Source of the DNA: Chamaea fasciata
Taxonomy: Eukaryota; Chordata; Aves; Passeriformes; Sylviidae
Length of the DNA: 64,000 nucleotides
NCBI GenBank assembly: GCA_029207755.1
Contig: JARCOQ010000007.1
Coordinates: forward strand, 40,195,656 to 40,259,655
Direction of reading: 5' to 3'
Of this stretch, positions 12,701-26,500 are shown piece by piece. Made by a program: the position numbers and the translations under genes. Positions within the stretch are counted from its first letter, which is position 1; the number at the start of each line of letters is the position of its first letter. The notes beneath the pieces are model-generated. The model was not told the origin of the DNA. It saw only the letters and a list, made by a program, of their open reading frames with translations, and made no database searches.

Positions 12701-15700
12701 CAATTGTAATCACATGGTGATTTGTTGAAAATGGTCTCACAATCAAACTTGTATCTTTTGTGGTACAAAAAACTGCAGCAGAGAGGTTTTATGCTGTCAG
12801 TGATTTGGAAGAGAGAATTCTGGCCCAGCCTTTATGAAAACTGCAGTTGAAAGAAAGGAACACAGTGGGTTTCTTGCCAAAAACACTGAGCGGCCTGAAG
12901 AGCCGCTGGAAGGGCAGAATCTTGCTTACAAAGGATGGGCCATAATGCCAAAGGCTGAGATTTCCTGTACATAGTGAAGGCCTGAATCCTGGCCAGGTCT
13001 CTAAACTAAGCAACTCATAAATAATTCTGAGCAAGCTGTGAGAAGATTGCTCACAACCAGCCTGGCTGACAGAATGAAACCAAATCTTTTCTGGTGGCAC
13101 AGGCAGGATTTTCTATTTCCCATTTGCATGTGTGTACATCTGTGCCTAAGTCTGTTGTCTGTACATGTGAAGAAATGAATATTCAGTCATTTAGTGTTCA
13201 AGCAATAACCCTGAATTGAAAACAAGCAGGTCTGTGAGTACTGACTCTACAATCCTCATTTCTATTAGGGGTGTGGAGGTTTTTTTCTGGTTATTTTTGG
13301 CTTTGCCTAAAACAGTTTTGAGAAAGCTGGTAATTCAGTTTGGGGCGTTTATACAGTCTCCCTAACAAGTGAACTCTTTAATATCCATTAAGTTGTGAGG
13401 TCCTCTACAGCTGTTTTGCAGCCTTCATTATGGTGCTGAACCTGTTGTAATTTCCTTAGGCGGAACTAATTTCTGCTTCAGGGTGCAAAAGGATTATCAT
13501 GTTTTGATAAATCATCCAACAGGCAGAGACTGAGAATAGGAGATGCTCCGTGACACATTCCCATGAACACGGCAGATAGACTGAGAGCTGGAGCATGTCT
13601 TTGGCAGCAGTGTATTGAGTCTCAGATCCTCAGCCTGTTCTGTACCAGGGCAAACATCACCTTAGATGTAATATCAGCACTTGATGACATGTTATGTGGG
13701 AACTTCACAAAACTGCAGATGAAATATCTCTTTATGAAAGGGACCCCAAGACTGCCGAATGCACTGGCTTTCTGTTGTCAGGTATTGTTTGTTTATACTA
13801 TAGAAGGTTGAAGTTATATTTTGCAACATAATGCGTAAATGCAGAATAATGCATTTACTTCGATTTCTGTCTGTAAATAAGGAAAACCCTTAGAAGCCAA
13901 CAGAAGCATATTCAATCCAGAAGGATTCTGCAGGCCATGAGGATAAAATCTGCTTAGGCAAGCAATAGTGTTTTCAATATAGCGTCTAGAAAAAAAGTAA
14001 GTGTTGTTTTGTTGTGTCATGTGAGAGGAGGTATTGGAACCACAGGGAGTTGTGTACAAAATTGTGCTGCAAAAAAATCTTAGCCAAAATTTTGTGGTTT
14101 GTTTGGGGGTTTTAAATTTAGTTTTTCCTAAAGGTTTAATAATGTAGTTTCAACAGTGCTTTCCTGGGTAATTTAAGACAAGTTTACCTGGGCAATATTA
14201 TGTCCAGTATATTGGTTGAAACTGAAAAAGTGAATTAAAGCAAATTAGAAACCGAGTGAAAAAATTTGAGAGTTCATCGAATTGGACAAAGGTTGGAGAA
14301 AGGCAGCAATCTTGGTGCATTTTAAAAAGTCAGACTTAAGTATTTGTGAATACATAACTGTTAATTCTTTGCTAGATATCTCAAAACAAAAGAAATAAGA
14401 ATCAGGGAAATGTTACTAAAATGTTGCCATTTAGATAGTGGCCCACACAGTACTGCAGACTGCAGTCATTGCACGTTATCTCTGTGGCACAAAATCTGGC
14501 TATTGGCAGGTCCAGTTTTAGTGGAGTTTTCATTTATATCAGTTTTGTCTCTTCCATTTTTTCTTGGCTGTAACATTTTAGAAATAATCACTCAATCCTG
14601 AGCTTCATAAGCATTCTTTTGGGTCAAAGGATGAATTTTATGTATTGCAGGTTCTGAGCTGGACATTGGTATGAGAGGAGTTGGAACAGATGTTAGTTTG
14701 TAGAATTATTAATATAACTTGAACGAATAGCTTAAAGAGTGCTTGAATGAATTTTCTTATTTCTGAATATTGTAGGGTTTTGCAGTGATGAAGCTTTTGG
14801 GGGAAAGAGCAACACACGGCAAGCTGTGATATGTTTAAAGAATCTATGTTGTAAGTTTTGATAGGTTTCTGAAGCAAAGAGATTGCAGTTAAATCCGTTG
14901 CCAAAACCATGGCTTACACTCCAAATCATGGCATGAAAGACACCAGTTACCTTTTACATCCCGGTTACGTATGATGTAGATAGGAAATATAAGGGAAGTC
15001 TGCCCTGGGAATCCAAAGGAAATATTTGGAAGGAGTGGCTGAGAGAAACGTGTCAGAGATCAACAGACACTTGGGACGCTCAGGCATTGAGGCTTGAGGG
15101 TTATATTAACCAGTGTCAGGATTCAGTGGGTCATACAACATCTGTCGTGTGAGCACAGAATGTGTGAATTGCTGGGCCATTGTAGCCTCTTCAGGACACC
15201 TTGTGGTCCTGTCAGTCTGCCACCTGCTCTCTGCAAAGCCCCTCAGCCTTGTGTAGAAGTGTGTTGGTGCTGCTTTCTTGCCAAGGCTTACAAACTTCAA
15301 AGCAAGCTGGTGAGCTTCTCTTGGTACTTATCATGTTGCAGGCCACAGCTGAACTCCTACCATGTAAGCCTGGGCTGTAAGAGCTTCCTGTCTCTTTGCA
15401 GGAGGTCTTTTGTCCTCTAAGAGAAGTTTGCATTTCTCTGAGGATGAAAGAAATGAGCCTATCTCACTCCCCCCAGGCCTTTTGGATTGTAACTGTATGG
15501 AGTCAATGTATCCTAGTTCTAACCTCACCCAGCCAGTCCTTTATCCTCTCTGGATGTTGTACTGCATGTCTGTTTCTATTCCATTGTCACTGCAGCATGT
15601 ATGTGCTTAGAGTAAGCCTTGTGTTACTGTATTAAAGCCTCTACAAATCCAAATAAATAATTATCTCATTAGTGATGGGAATCAGCTTTTTTCTTGCTGC

Positions 15701-16004
15701 TATTCTGCCTGTCTTCAATGCTAATCAGCCACAGAAATGTTCCAGTTTAGAGTTTTTATTCTCCTTTCCTTTTTTCTCCTCAAGAGAATGTCTAGTAATG
15801 TAGTTCCAGCCTATATTCAAGAAAATGCTTAGCAGGAAGCAGTTGGCACGTGGCACCTTTAGCAGGTGTTGTACTTGCTAAGGCCACTTAATACAAATTC
15901 ATAGCCAGCTAAATATTGAGGGATTTTTTGGAAGCAGCAGTGCTTCATAGGCAGGAGTCCTTATATGCAGAATGGTGAAAACATGATGGCTCTTCTTTCC
16001 TCAG

Positions 16005-16176
16005 GGCTCCAGAGAATCATCATTTTGTCTTGGAGGGAGAGATGGAGAACAGTGTCTACAAGGTGACACGGGGTCCTCTGGTACATCCCAGCTATCAGCT
16101 TCAGTTTGCTGTGCAGCAACTTCAGCAGCAGAAACTTCAGGCAAGACTGTTGGAGCAAGACCAGGCACGGCCACAG
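16005..16176 (+). CDS. TTLL5: TTLL5 C-terminal region, internal exon (partial gene)
   Basis: TTLL5 is a tubulin polyglutamylase. It adds glutamate side chains to tubulin at cilia and centrioles, acts on the photoreceptor protein RPGR, and is also known as STAMP, a modulator of steroid-receptor coactivators. This 172-nt exon starts after TTTCCTCAG and ends at CAG|GTAACT. It enters with one base of a split codon and leaves at phase 0. It encodes 57 residues, with [20 protein letters not shown] at the start, then [20 protein letters not shown], a glutamine-rich, probably helical segment. This lies in the long C-terminal extension, far from the catalytic TTL domain. Identification rests on resemblance to the TTLL5 tail as I remember it and on position: TTLL5 lies just before the 3' end of TGFB3, on the opposite strand, in other vertebrates. 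The exon itself is very secure, the gene name slightly less. Confidence 0.85.
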
Positions 16177-19100
16177 GTAACTAAGAAAAGATCCTGTCTG
16201 GGATGTAGCAGTGCTGACTGAGTCTTAGATGTGCAGAACAAGCCCAGAGACAGTACATATGGCAGAGATTTTGTGAAGGAAGTAGCTTTTAATGTGGGTT
16301 GCAACAAAACCAGTATTACCTTATAGCATTTTGATACTGTGGTTCCCTATAGCTTCTTCCATTTCGTTGACATCTTTAAGAGCTGGAGGAAATCTGAAAA
16401 AGGGCTTGTATTATTGATTTTTTGGATGTCTCCTAGATGCCAAAGGTTGACCACTATGTATGGAACAGTATTTCCATTCTACCAGGAGAATCTTTCAAGG
16501 TTATAATGACTTAATTCATACACTTGTTACCATACTTTGTTATTATGGAGAGAGAGAGAGATATATTCTGAGTGATGTCCAAAAGGCTTCCCTGCTGAAA
16601 GGAAGGAAGCCTTTGGGTGTACAAACCCTCATTCAAAACAGCTTGATCTCCAATAGCAAGGAGCTGTTTGTTAGCAGTCTGGCATGACTGGACTCCCATG
16701 AACAGACCTAACACATGGAGGTCTGGACACCCACTCTCCCTCCTGTGAAGCAGATGATTCATTAGTTGGGGTCCTTGAGAATAGGTTATAGGCAAATTGC
16801 CCTCATCCTTTTCTGAGAGCATCTTGAAGGAGAGGTCCTTCTGTTTTTTGCTTCTTGCTCTCCTTCTTTCGTGGTTCTTACTTAGCCATGTAGTTTCCAG
16901 CCTCAGCTTCTCTCACCTACAGTCTTCTCGCTCCCACTCCATGCAGAAGGTCTTCCTTTCATCTCTGTCCACAGGGCTCTGGGTGGGCAGATGTGGCTGC
17001 TCATGAGCTCAGGAAAGGGCTATAAACTGGCTTGTGCCTGTGAGGAGGCTGGAGCTGGCCATGGGGCCTGGCTGAGCCCTCTTCTAACTGCTGACATTGA
17101 GCTGATGTTATTCTTGGCATGGGGCAGAGCCATTACTCAGGAGTTTCTGTTAAAATGATTCTTTGTTAAACCTCCTCTCACCCCCAGAACGTTCCCCCTC
17201 CTTTTTCTCCCTCCCTTCTCCTTCTGAGCCAAGCATTTTGGAGTTGCTGTATTGAGGCTGTTGCCGTGCTGCAGGACTCAGGCTGCACTGAGTTTGATGT
17301 TAAGGAAGAAAAATACTTGCTGAACATGGGGGCCTTCAGACTTTCTGTCATGAATAAAATGTGATCATAATAAAATGATTGTCTTTTGGACGCTTCCTGT
17401 CCAAGGCATTGTACGGAGCCAGCCATCCCTCCTCTTTCAATCACACTTGCATCCTCTGATGCCCATCCTGCCAGTCATGGCACTGCCCTTGTCTTGCCCT
17501 GCACTTTCTCTAGCTTTCTGTCACTAACCTCTTCCTTCTGCTAGTTAGCTTCTCAGACTTCAGTCCTTTAACTTGGCCTAAGAACTGTCTTCTTGTTTCT
17601 GCAGCTTATTCATTCTCTGACCTACATCTTCCCACTCGCACTGCTTTGACTGCTGCACTGCCCTTTCATGCTGACCCTCATTTGTCTTCCCTTTTTACCT
17701 AGAGTTCATGTAGCTTATCCTAGCCTGCATGGCTTTACCACATTTCCTTGTCAGTGTCACCTATGCTACCTATCTCCCATTGCTTGCTGTTTTGTTTCTC
17801 TTCCTTGCTGTTTTACAAGATCTACTCCATCCTTTGTTGTCTTGCCTGCTACATTCAAATTTGTCAGTCTCCCCTCAGTAAAAGAAACATCTCCCCCAAG
17901 ACTTGAAGGCCTATCACTTGAGGGAGTGTCATTTTCTCTCTACTTTGGGGAATGCATGCAGGATATCTCTGAGACTGTTTTGTCTGATTGTTCAACTTCT
18001 TGTTACGGTTAGAAGGCAGACTAGCCATTTCATCTTGAGGTACACCCTGAATGTGGTGTGACCATGCAACATGACTAGATGGCAGTCTTTCTGTCTCCAG
18101 CAAAGGGACTACTTACATGTATGACTACATATATGTGATCAAGTAACCGAAGCACCAAGATTAATAACACAGTAAATGCTTCTCCTGTACATTTATCAGC
18201 TCAGTATGTTGGAGGTGAGATGAATTCACTGGAATGCGTGGACTTTTCTAGTCAATTATTTATGTCATAAGAATCCCTCCAACTACCATGCAGTAGCTCT
18301 ATCTTATCATGTGTGTTAACATGAAGGCTTGTTGTTTGCTTTGTTGCAGCACCCACTCTTGGTTGAGCACTTTGCAGACATGTAAGAATGATGATGATTT
18401 CTCCAGGCATTTAACAATCTGCAGAATATCAAATACTGTGTGGGTGGAGGAAGAGGAATAATAATGAACAGTTTTCACTCATTGTGTGCAGAAGCTAGTT
18501 CACACAGTGTAGTATGGTAGAAATAGACCTTTGATGCCAGAATAGACACTTGGTTACTTGGACAAAAAGAAAAACACCAAACTGACTGGATGAGACTCTA
18601 ACAAACAAATAGGTGGAGTGATACGGACTAGGAACAGACTCAGTACAGACCATGAGAAAAGTGAACAAAAATAGGGGAAGAGTTTGAAAGTAGAGACAAG
18701 AAGCTTAAATCTGATATCAGTAAAGTCAAGGAACAAGAATTACAAAATCAAACCAAAAGACAAGAAAAACAGGCTTGTAGCAGTATTTTTAATGTTTAAA
18801 GGAGTCTTCATGTGACACATTGTGACCTAGATGTTATTATCACTGCTGAAGTTGGCAAGACAGTTAATATACCATCATTGTTTATTCTCTAATTGTTTCC
18901 TGTACTGGAAAGATGCCATTAGCTGTCAGGGAGGTTCCTTCTTTGTGTGGCTATGTTCTGTCTGCTTAGCCTAGCATCTACTAGGTTTAAAATTTTATGC
19001 CAAACATTCCACATGGGAAAAAAGCTAAATTAAAACAAGGGAAGTACAATTGTTTGGTGGAATGATCCCCATCAGTCCTGCTTACATCAAAAAGGCTCAT

Positions 19101-20220
19101 GTTAAATAAGACATGAATCATGTTAATGAGTTGTGTGGGCAGTTGTGTGATCACATTTCAATCACAAGTTTAAGTAGATTTTATACTGTAAAAGAGTAGG
19201 CTAAATTAATCTTAAATTATTCTCCTCTCAATTATTTAAAAATTCAGAGTATGTCTTCTGAAGTATTCCTCATTTTATGAAGTTCAGCAAATTTTTGTCT
19301 TTTAATATTTGTGATTCTCTTCTGACATCCTTACCATTTATTTAGATCTAACTGGAAATGCTGAGTACGGTGAATAATATTCCTAGTGTTCCTAGAACTA
19401 TATTATTGCTGCTTGAGGATACAGGGCATCTTTGAGTGCAGCCTCGAACATCATTAGACTGTTTTCTAAACTGTTATATGTGGAGCTGCTGTCAGATTTG
19501 CAGTATCTCTTTTCCTTCAGTTTCTTGTTCATTCTTGTTTTGCGGCTTTCTCCCTCAGATTGTTTTCCCACTAAATGTGCTGCCATTTTTCCTATTTTAG
19601 TCTTGTGATAGTGATGAGTCAAAGCCTCAGTGTAAGTAAAACAGAACAACCAGAACAAGCAGTAGTCTGAATGGATTTATAACAGCTGAAATTTTGTCCC
19701 CATGTTTCTGATCCTGACACTATTATTAGAATTATGGTAACGCCCAGATGTATTAACTATCTTTCCAATACAATGGTACAGCCCAATCCTTGCCCCAGAG
19801 AGCTAGCAGTACCAAGAGAAAAAAAACAGAAGGCACCAAGTCAACTGAATGTAGTATATTTTTTTTCTTGATCTGAAGAATTTACCAAAGAGGACATGGT
19901 TCAGGGCCATCTGTGCATACCATGAGCTTGTGCTTCTTTAAGACCCTAAGATACTCTTCTTAGTTGAGTTTAACACTGTGGTAGTTAACAGTACATTTTA
20001 AGCCTGCTCTTTATTTCACTTTGTGAATTTTCAATTCAACCCAGTGTTGTATCCAAACTGATTTAACTGAATGCATTAGTATGTGTTGAAAAGAATCTCC
20101 ACTAAACAATTTATATGACTGGAAAGGTCTTCCAAGCCTTTTAATTCTCTGTATTTTTGCAATGTTATCTGAAACACAGTTGCTTTTCTAAAAGTGGTAG
20201 GTTGTGTTTTGTTGGGTTTG

Positions 20221-20251
<31 letters not shown>

Positions 20252-23200
20252 CCTTAAAATCTCATTATTATTTATTGCTTACAAACATCTCAGTTTGCAG
20301 TGCCAGGGATTTGGAACTAGCTGCATGGATCTTTATGCAATACGTGTGTGTGTGTCTGTCTGTCAGTTCTCTTACACTGCTGAGTCTCATCTTTTTCAGA
20401 TTTGCTGATCCAATTGAATGTGAGTGACTGTAGGATAGAAATCTCACAGCTATGATTCATAGAAATTTCATTAAAATCAAGAGCCATATATCTGGGAAGG
20501 GGGTTCACCTACTGTTCCCATTAAGGCAAAGGCTGCAGCGTGAGACCACTCCTAATTAGACAGCATGAGATCAACACAAGAATGCCTAGACCCAAGAAAG
20601 GAGGCATAATTTGGGATATGCTTTATATTAGATACTATAAGACAGATTCACAGGAAATGAGCTTCATTACCTCCTCTGGTCACACAATGAACATGTTTTT
20701 GCTTGCAACATTTGTTCCATTACTGTGCTAGGGATGGGTGTTAGATACAGGGATGGTAAGTGCCAGGAAAATTCTTTCAGTTTTTGAACAGCATTAATAT
20801 ATCTGCTTTTCTTCAAAGTACTACACTACTTCTCTGCTTTTTATCACTAACAGCCCAAACTTAGCTGCTACTGACTAATACTCTTAGACATTCACTGTTC
20901 TTACTGAAAAGGTGTACACATTGGGATTTTCTAATATAAAAAATTCTTTTTTTTGTACAGGTAATACTTTTGTGTATTGTGTTGTAGATATTGAAGCAAG
21001 AAGATACTGCTTCAGTCTGTGATGTAGGGAAAAATACTTTCTCTGTCAATGCTAACTTTCTTCATGGGCAAGACAGGGTTAATGCTGTTCCTCCTCCCCA
21101 GAAAATTGTGCACAAGAATTAACTCACTAATAATTTACAGAAATTTTAGCTAAAACATTTTATATCTTTTTTAGTAGTTTTCAGATTTATAGTCCTAGAG
21201 ACTGGTTAGGGTAGCAAATATCTCCTCAACATCAAGTTAAATCTGCCAGCCTGGAAATTGTAATTGAAAGTTTTTCACCTGAAGCAGCAGTAGTTGTAGG
21301 GTGCTACCTGCTTCAGGACTGCATCAGTCAAGGTTGGTCTAGGCTTCTGCTCTCCCTAGACCCTTAATCTTCAGAATCCTGAGTGATAAGGTCTGTCACC
21401 TATGTTTTGGATGTGCTGAAAGCTTCCCAATCCTTCCTTTGTGTGGTCAGGCTCTGCTCTCCCTGGCTGTCCTCTTCACTTGCACAGAAGCTTTTCCTGG
21501 TTTCCTGTCCTGTCCCCACACAGTTCACAGCAGGGCAGAATACTCTAGCTGAATCCAGAAGCTGTGGTCCTTGTCAGCTTCCAATCTCCCAGTCCTTGCC
21601 TGGAAGACAGCCAGAATCTCAACACAGTGTGGAGACAAAGGCGTTTTCAGAAGTCTGTAACCCCCAAGTAAAACATCCATGACCTTTTTTTAGGCAGGTT
21701 TCAACACAGTTTTTGCCAATCAGACTTTGTTAGAGCATCCATGCTTGCTGTTTCTTCAGGGTCATGGACCTCCTTGCCAGTGCATATTAACACAGGGACA
21801 GGGTTATGACTGTATGTGTTGTGGACTCCAGGATTTTAGTGATATTAGTAACAAGAAAAAGGACTTGCAGGAAAAATGCATGATATCAAAAGAACTTAGA
21901 GGAAAGATGGATTATATCATTTCACAGTGAAATGTCACTGCTGAATAAGAAGTGGGTGCAGTCACTTGAGGGTCTCCATCCCAACCCTATGATTTGTCAG
22001 GCTCCAAGATGCAAGAGACTAAACCAAGTTTCATTTTAGGGTTTCTTTTCTGTGGAGAGGTGGGGTGTGGCTGCTATTTTCCAGACTTCTGCACTTGTAG
22101 TAGCTTCCTTGTTGAGAATCTGGAAGCTGCAATCAAGGTAGAGCTTCAGGGAAGGGAGAGGTTAAGGATTGGGAGCTCAAGGGCGTCTTGTCAGTAAGCT
22201 CTAGTTAGGAAACAGGCCAGTTTTGGCTCCTGCACTTCCTTCTCTCCCTAGAACTCTGCCTGTCAGAAATGCCTTCCCACACACCACTGCTATGCCATTT
22301 GCCAGAGAATTGCGGGGGAGAGGGGCTTTTCCTGTCTGTGTGCTGAGACTCAGCCAGCTTTCAGACTGTGGTTTTCTCTGGAGCCTGGAGCCCATTTGCT
22401 GTGGCTTTGTGTATTTTCCACCCGAGGAGAAACTGAGGACAAACTCAGTGTAGGGCACTGCTTCCAGGGTCACACTGAGGGCTCAGCTCTTCCCCATATC
22501 TCCTATCACTGGCCTCTAGATCCCAAATTACAAGGTTACGGTATTGCCTCTGTGCTGGGAATGTGACTGACTTCGAGGAAAGACAAAGCAGAACTCCCAG
22601 CAGGTTGCTCCTTTCTGAAGAGAGTTTAGCAGTCTGCAGAGCTCCCAGAGGGGAAATATTCTCCACTCCCTGCTTTGCCAGGCCATTGCTCAGTTCTCCA
22701 GTGTCTCATAACATGCAAATCCTTTTGTTCCCTGTGTCATATCTCCAACATGCTTACTCTCCCACATGCTATAGGAATAGAATATTTTCTGTTCCCTGAT
22801 ATTACTGGGGATTTTGTTTTTGTCAGTGGTGGACCTAAAGTTCCTTTTTCAGAAGAAGGTACCGTAAAGCTCTTCTGTTATTACAAGCACCTACCCAGTT
22901 AGACCAAATAAGTAGCATTGTATATCCCCATAACCTTTCTCTTTCTTAGAACTGTGTCTCAATCCTACCTCCCACATAAAGAATAATTTAACAATATAAT
23001 GCAGAAAGTCAATATAATGAAATCTTTACTTCTTTGTGGACGGAAGCCCACTGCAAGATTAGATTGAGGGTTGGGCCTCTTGTTTTTTAATCCAGAGTGG
23101 TAGAATTCTGTGGCAGTAGTGAGGTTGTCTGCCTTCCTAGAAGCTAGTCCTGGCTTCCAAGGGCATAAAATTCACTGACTTAACAACTTAACTCCTCATG

Positions 23201-23348
23201 TGTGGGACTTTCCCTGGAGCCCTGGGATTGCCTCCACCAGGCAGATAGTACCCTCACAAAAATGTCACCCACCTTCATCAGCATTCTTAGCAATGTTCAC
23301 AGAGGTAATCACCAATTACTGTGGGTTTTTTTTTCTTTTTTTACCCAG
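16177..23348 (+). other. TTLL5: TTLL5 intron
   Basis: A 7.2-kb intron joining two phase-0 boundaries (CAG|GTAACT donor, TTTTTTTACCCAG acceptor). It contains a short (GA)n run near 16548-16562, a T tract at 20222-20251 and a short GT/CTGT-rich patch near 20343-20366. No exon, RNA gene or clear transposon was recognised. Confidence 0.75.
20222..20251 (+). repeat. Poly(T) tract, 30 bases
   Basis: Thirty uninterrupted T in the TTLL5 intron. It could be the antisense tail of a retroposed sequence or a simple slippage repeat. No flanking duplication was found. Confidence 0.95.
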
Positions 23349-23569
23349 GCTGTTTTTGCCAACTACTCACAACTCAGCACCAGTCATTTATCTATGCCAG
23401 CTGGCTCTGGTGCCCGCAAGACATCAAGTGCCACTTCTAGTATCCAGAAGGCAGCCAGTTTGCACAAAGTGATGCCGTCCCACAGTTCAGCTCCTCAGCT
23501 GGTTCCAAAGCCTCCAACAAACCACAGACAGGCAGTGATCAGAAAGGCTCCAACCCAGAGGATTTCCAA
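23349..23569 (+). CDS. TTLL5: TTLL5 C-terminal region, internal exon (partial gene)
   Basis: This 221-nt exon begins after a long T-rich tract ending TTTACCCAG and ends CCAA|GTAAGT. It enters at phase 0, matching the previous exon, and leaves with two bases of a split codon (AA). It encodes 73 residues beginning AVFANYSQLSTSHLSMPAGS and ending with PPTNHRQAVIRKAPTQRIS. The composition is rich in Ser, Pro, Ala, Gln and basic residues, with no cysteine and no membrane segment, as expected of the disordered C-terminal extension where TTLL5 family members carry cofactor-interaction regions. Splice sites, phase match and protein-like composition make the exon secure. Exact domain assignment within the tail would need alignment. 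Confidence 0.87.
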
Positions 23570-26500
23570 GTAAGTTTTATCTCCTCCATCCACAATAGGG
23601 AGTTGGCACTGGTTATCCCTGAAAATGAATATTGGAGAAGAAACTGTCTACATCTGATTCTGACAGATCTTTCTGGCTGTGCTGTCCAGGATCTCAGAAT
23701 AACCTGAGGTGTACATACTGAAATAAGCATTGCACTATGTTGCAGTTGTGTATTTCAAAAGGGTATGGAGGGTAACTGTAGCATCATACAAAGGTGAGGA
23801 CATAGGAACTGTCAGATGGATCCCAAAGTGGAATTCAGTAATAAGTACAGGTTGCTAGAGCTATTTTGGATGACCAGGGCTATTCCACCTGACTTCCAGC
23901 TGCTCTTCCAGATGAGTACAGGTCTTCTGTAGATCTTGTGTTGTATCTGTCAGTCTCATGCAGATGTCTCAAATAACTTGAGAGCACTAATTATGGTACA
24001 TCCATGTTTAGGCACTCCCTCTGTCTGATCTTTGATGTGGGCTAGAATCTGGTGGGTCAGAAGAGGGTGCCAAAAAAAATAGCAAAAACAAAGCAATTCA
24101 ATACCTTTAAGAAGATAATCTGCCCCTGAGCCAAATTTTCCCATAAATTTAACACACTATGTTGGATTTAGGCCTTCAAGCACAAGTGTTTATTTCATTT
24201 GAAATGTTTATATTGTGCCTGATGTAATTATAGCTTTTCTCATTAACTGTAGAAATCCTTCTTTTAACTTTTAGTAAGCTTTTAGTTAAATAGTGCTTGC
24301 TGTTCTAAGGTAAGTGGATGGATTTCACAGTTATCTTTTAAAACAAATGCTGTCTTTAAAAACAAACAAAAATATTCACCATGAAATTTTGCTTACTGAT
24401 TGTAAGTTTCCTTCCTTTTCATTTCTCAGTATGTCTTCTCTTTCGTGCATAATGAGAAAATGTGAGCAAAACTTCTGGGTTTTCAGCTTCCAGAACTCTT
24501 TGTTTATCTCCTCTTAAATGGCAGAACTGCCTGAGTCTAAATCTTTCATCAGATTTTTCCTCATATATCCTCAGACTTGTTTCATCCTGAAAAACTGATT
24601 TCATAACTTCCTTCCTTGTACTTACTCTACAGCCAGAAGAGTTGTAAAGCTTTCAGAGCAAGCTCCTATGAGGTTTCCTGATTCTGTTTTCACTTCCTGT
24701 TTAAAGAGAGAAGTTTTAGTTTTAGGTCACTGATGAAAGACACCTTATGAAGATGCAGTCACTGTGTGTGAATCAAATCTAGAACTGCAAGGCATATTTA
24801 AGGAACTTGGACAGAACTGCTTTGGGGAAGTTTGTGTATTTGCTGCCTGTACTCTTGCTATCTTAAAAGATAGCACACAGAGTTAATCCCGTAAAACTAT
24901 TTTAAAAGAAAACAAGATGTTAGTTAAATCAGTCAGCTCAGCAAATGCAGATGTGAGCATCAGGTCTGGCAGGTATGCTCTGGTAGCTTTGCTATCTGAT
25001 TCCTTTCATGTTGGGTGGCTCTTGTTAGTACAGGTGACAGGCTGTGTCAGTGGGTTTCTCTGCTGGGCAGCAGGGATGTGTATTTGAAGATGCCGGTGTG
25101 CTGTGCTCACTTCTTGGCAAAGGAAATGTTTATTCTTGTGAGATGGAATTGCAGCTCCTTGGACAGACTTTACTTTGCTGCATTTTTGTGGTTTCTGCTC
25201 TGTGACAGGCAGGAGTGTGGGAAAACCGGAAAAAGTTCAGCACCAAAAATGCACAGAAGGGGGAAAAAAAGCAAAAGATTCCTTCAGAATTTCAGAAAAC
25301 TAATCCAAGTATTGAAAGCTGCAAGGAGCCGCTCCGGAAATATTTTCCAAGTTGCCTTTCAGTCTCCAGCACAAGGCTCCAAACCCATTCTTGCCATTCA
25401 TGGGATCTTGCAGTAACATTTTTTCACTTACATGGAAAACAACAGTGCCTAGCTATATTTCCAGTGCACTGAGAGCTGATGGTTTAAAAACTGCTATATT
25501 TCAGACTAATTTAATCCATTCATTGTTGTCAGGAGAAGACCAGATACACATCTGCAGAGAGGAGTGAATGGAGAAAAGCCTCTGTGTCAAAGGAATATAG
25601 ACTAGAGAGGAAAAAGATGTCTTGAGTGCTCCAGGCTGTTTTCTACAGTCCCTGATAATTTGTACAGAGTATTCTCGGACACACTGTGTATTCTGCTTTC
25701 AAAAAAGTCCCATGGTAGAAACTTTAGTGTGTGCTATGAAAATCTATTTAAGAATCTAGACAACCTTTTAATCAGCTAGTTTCTCTTGATGTTCTATCTG
25801 AATTTTTCCTTTGTTTCAGCCTGTTGTACCTTGTTCCTCCTTCCTGAACCCTGAACACTTTCTCATGAAAATACTTTCCATCTTTTGCACATCCTTTTAC
25901 TTCTTGGAGTAACATAATTTACCTTAGCCTTGTTGAGGTTTTGTTAACCTCAGATAGTAGTTCTACCTGCCAAGTCCTTAATTGTCTTAAGTTTATTGTA
26001 TTTCCTTCAGTTTGTCGGAGTGCTTGGACTGTGGCACCCAAAATTGTACTTTTCCAATGAGACAACCATGTTGTTAGGTCATGACATCGCAAACATCCCT
26101 GTCCTTAACATCTTTTTGGCTGCTTCATTTGTCTGCCAGGTCACTTTTGATTTGGTGCCTTCTCTCACTCCCTAATATTTCTTGGCTGTTTTTCTGATCT
26201 CTTTCCTCAAAGAGGATCTCAGTGCTGTGTATTACTTCTGCAAGACTCACTGAAACTAATCCCATTCTATTGTTAAAGCTCTCATGTCTCTTTCTCCCCC
26301 CATGTATTTCAGTTAGCCAGACCTTATTTCTGTTTGCTCTTGCACTGTCTGGCTTTTGTTTCACATCTTAACAAAGATCATCTTTTAAAAGTTGTTTCTA
26401 GAATTTCTCCAGAGATAGGTCTGTGATGACAAAACTAAAATCAACTTTGTCTCTTTGACCTATCTCCTCATTGCGTGCCTTACCAATTCTCTCCCACTCA

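Larger units (their letters stand above)
1..16004 (+). other. TTLL5: Intronic sequence upstream of the first recognised TTLL5 exon
   Basis: No coding exon could be supported in this stretch, which is AT-rich and carries frequent stops in all frames. It holds a CR1 relic near 600-797, hairpins at 3902-3951 and 4027-4062, a 49-base A tract at 6111-6159 and a 25-bp tandem duplication at 6724-6773. Because exon 16005-16176 begins with a split codon, at least one TTLL5 exon must precede it. That exon is either left of the window or too short for me to recognise here. Confidence 0.6.

Noticed and set aside
21955..21995. Weak likeness to a CR1 3' end (CCATCCCAACCCTATGATTTG)
   Set aside because: Only about 20 bases match in style, and the upstream sequence is not CR1-like.
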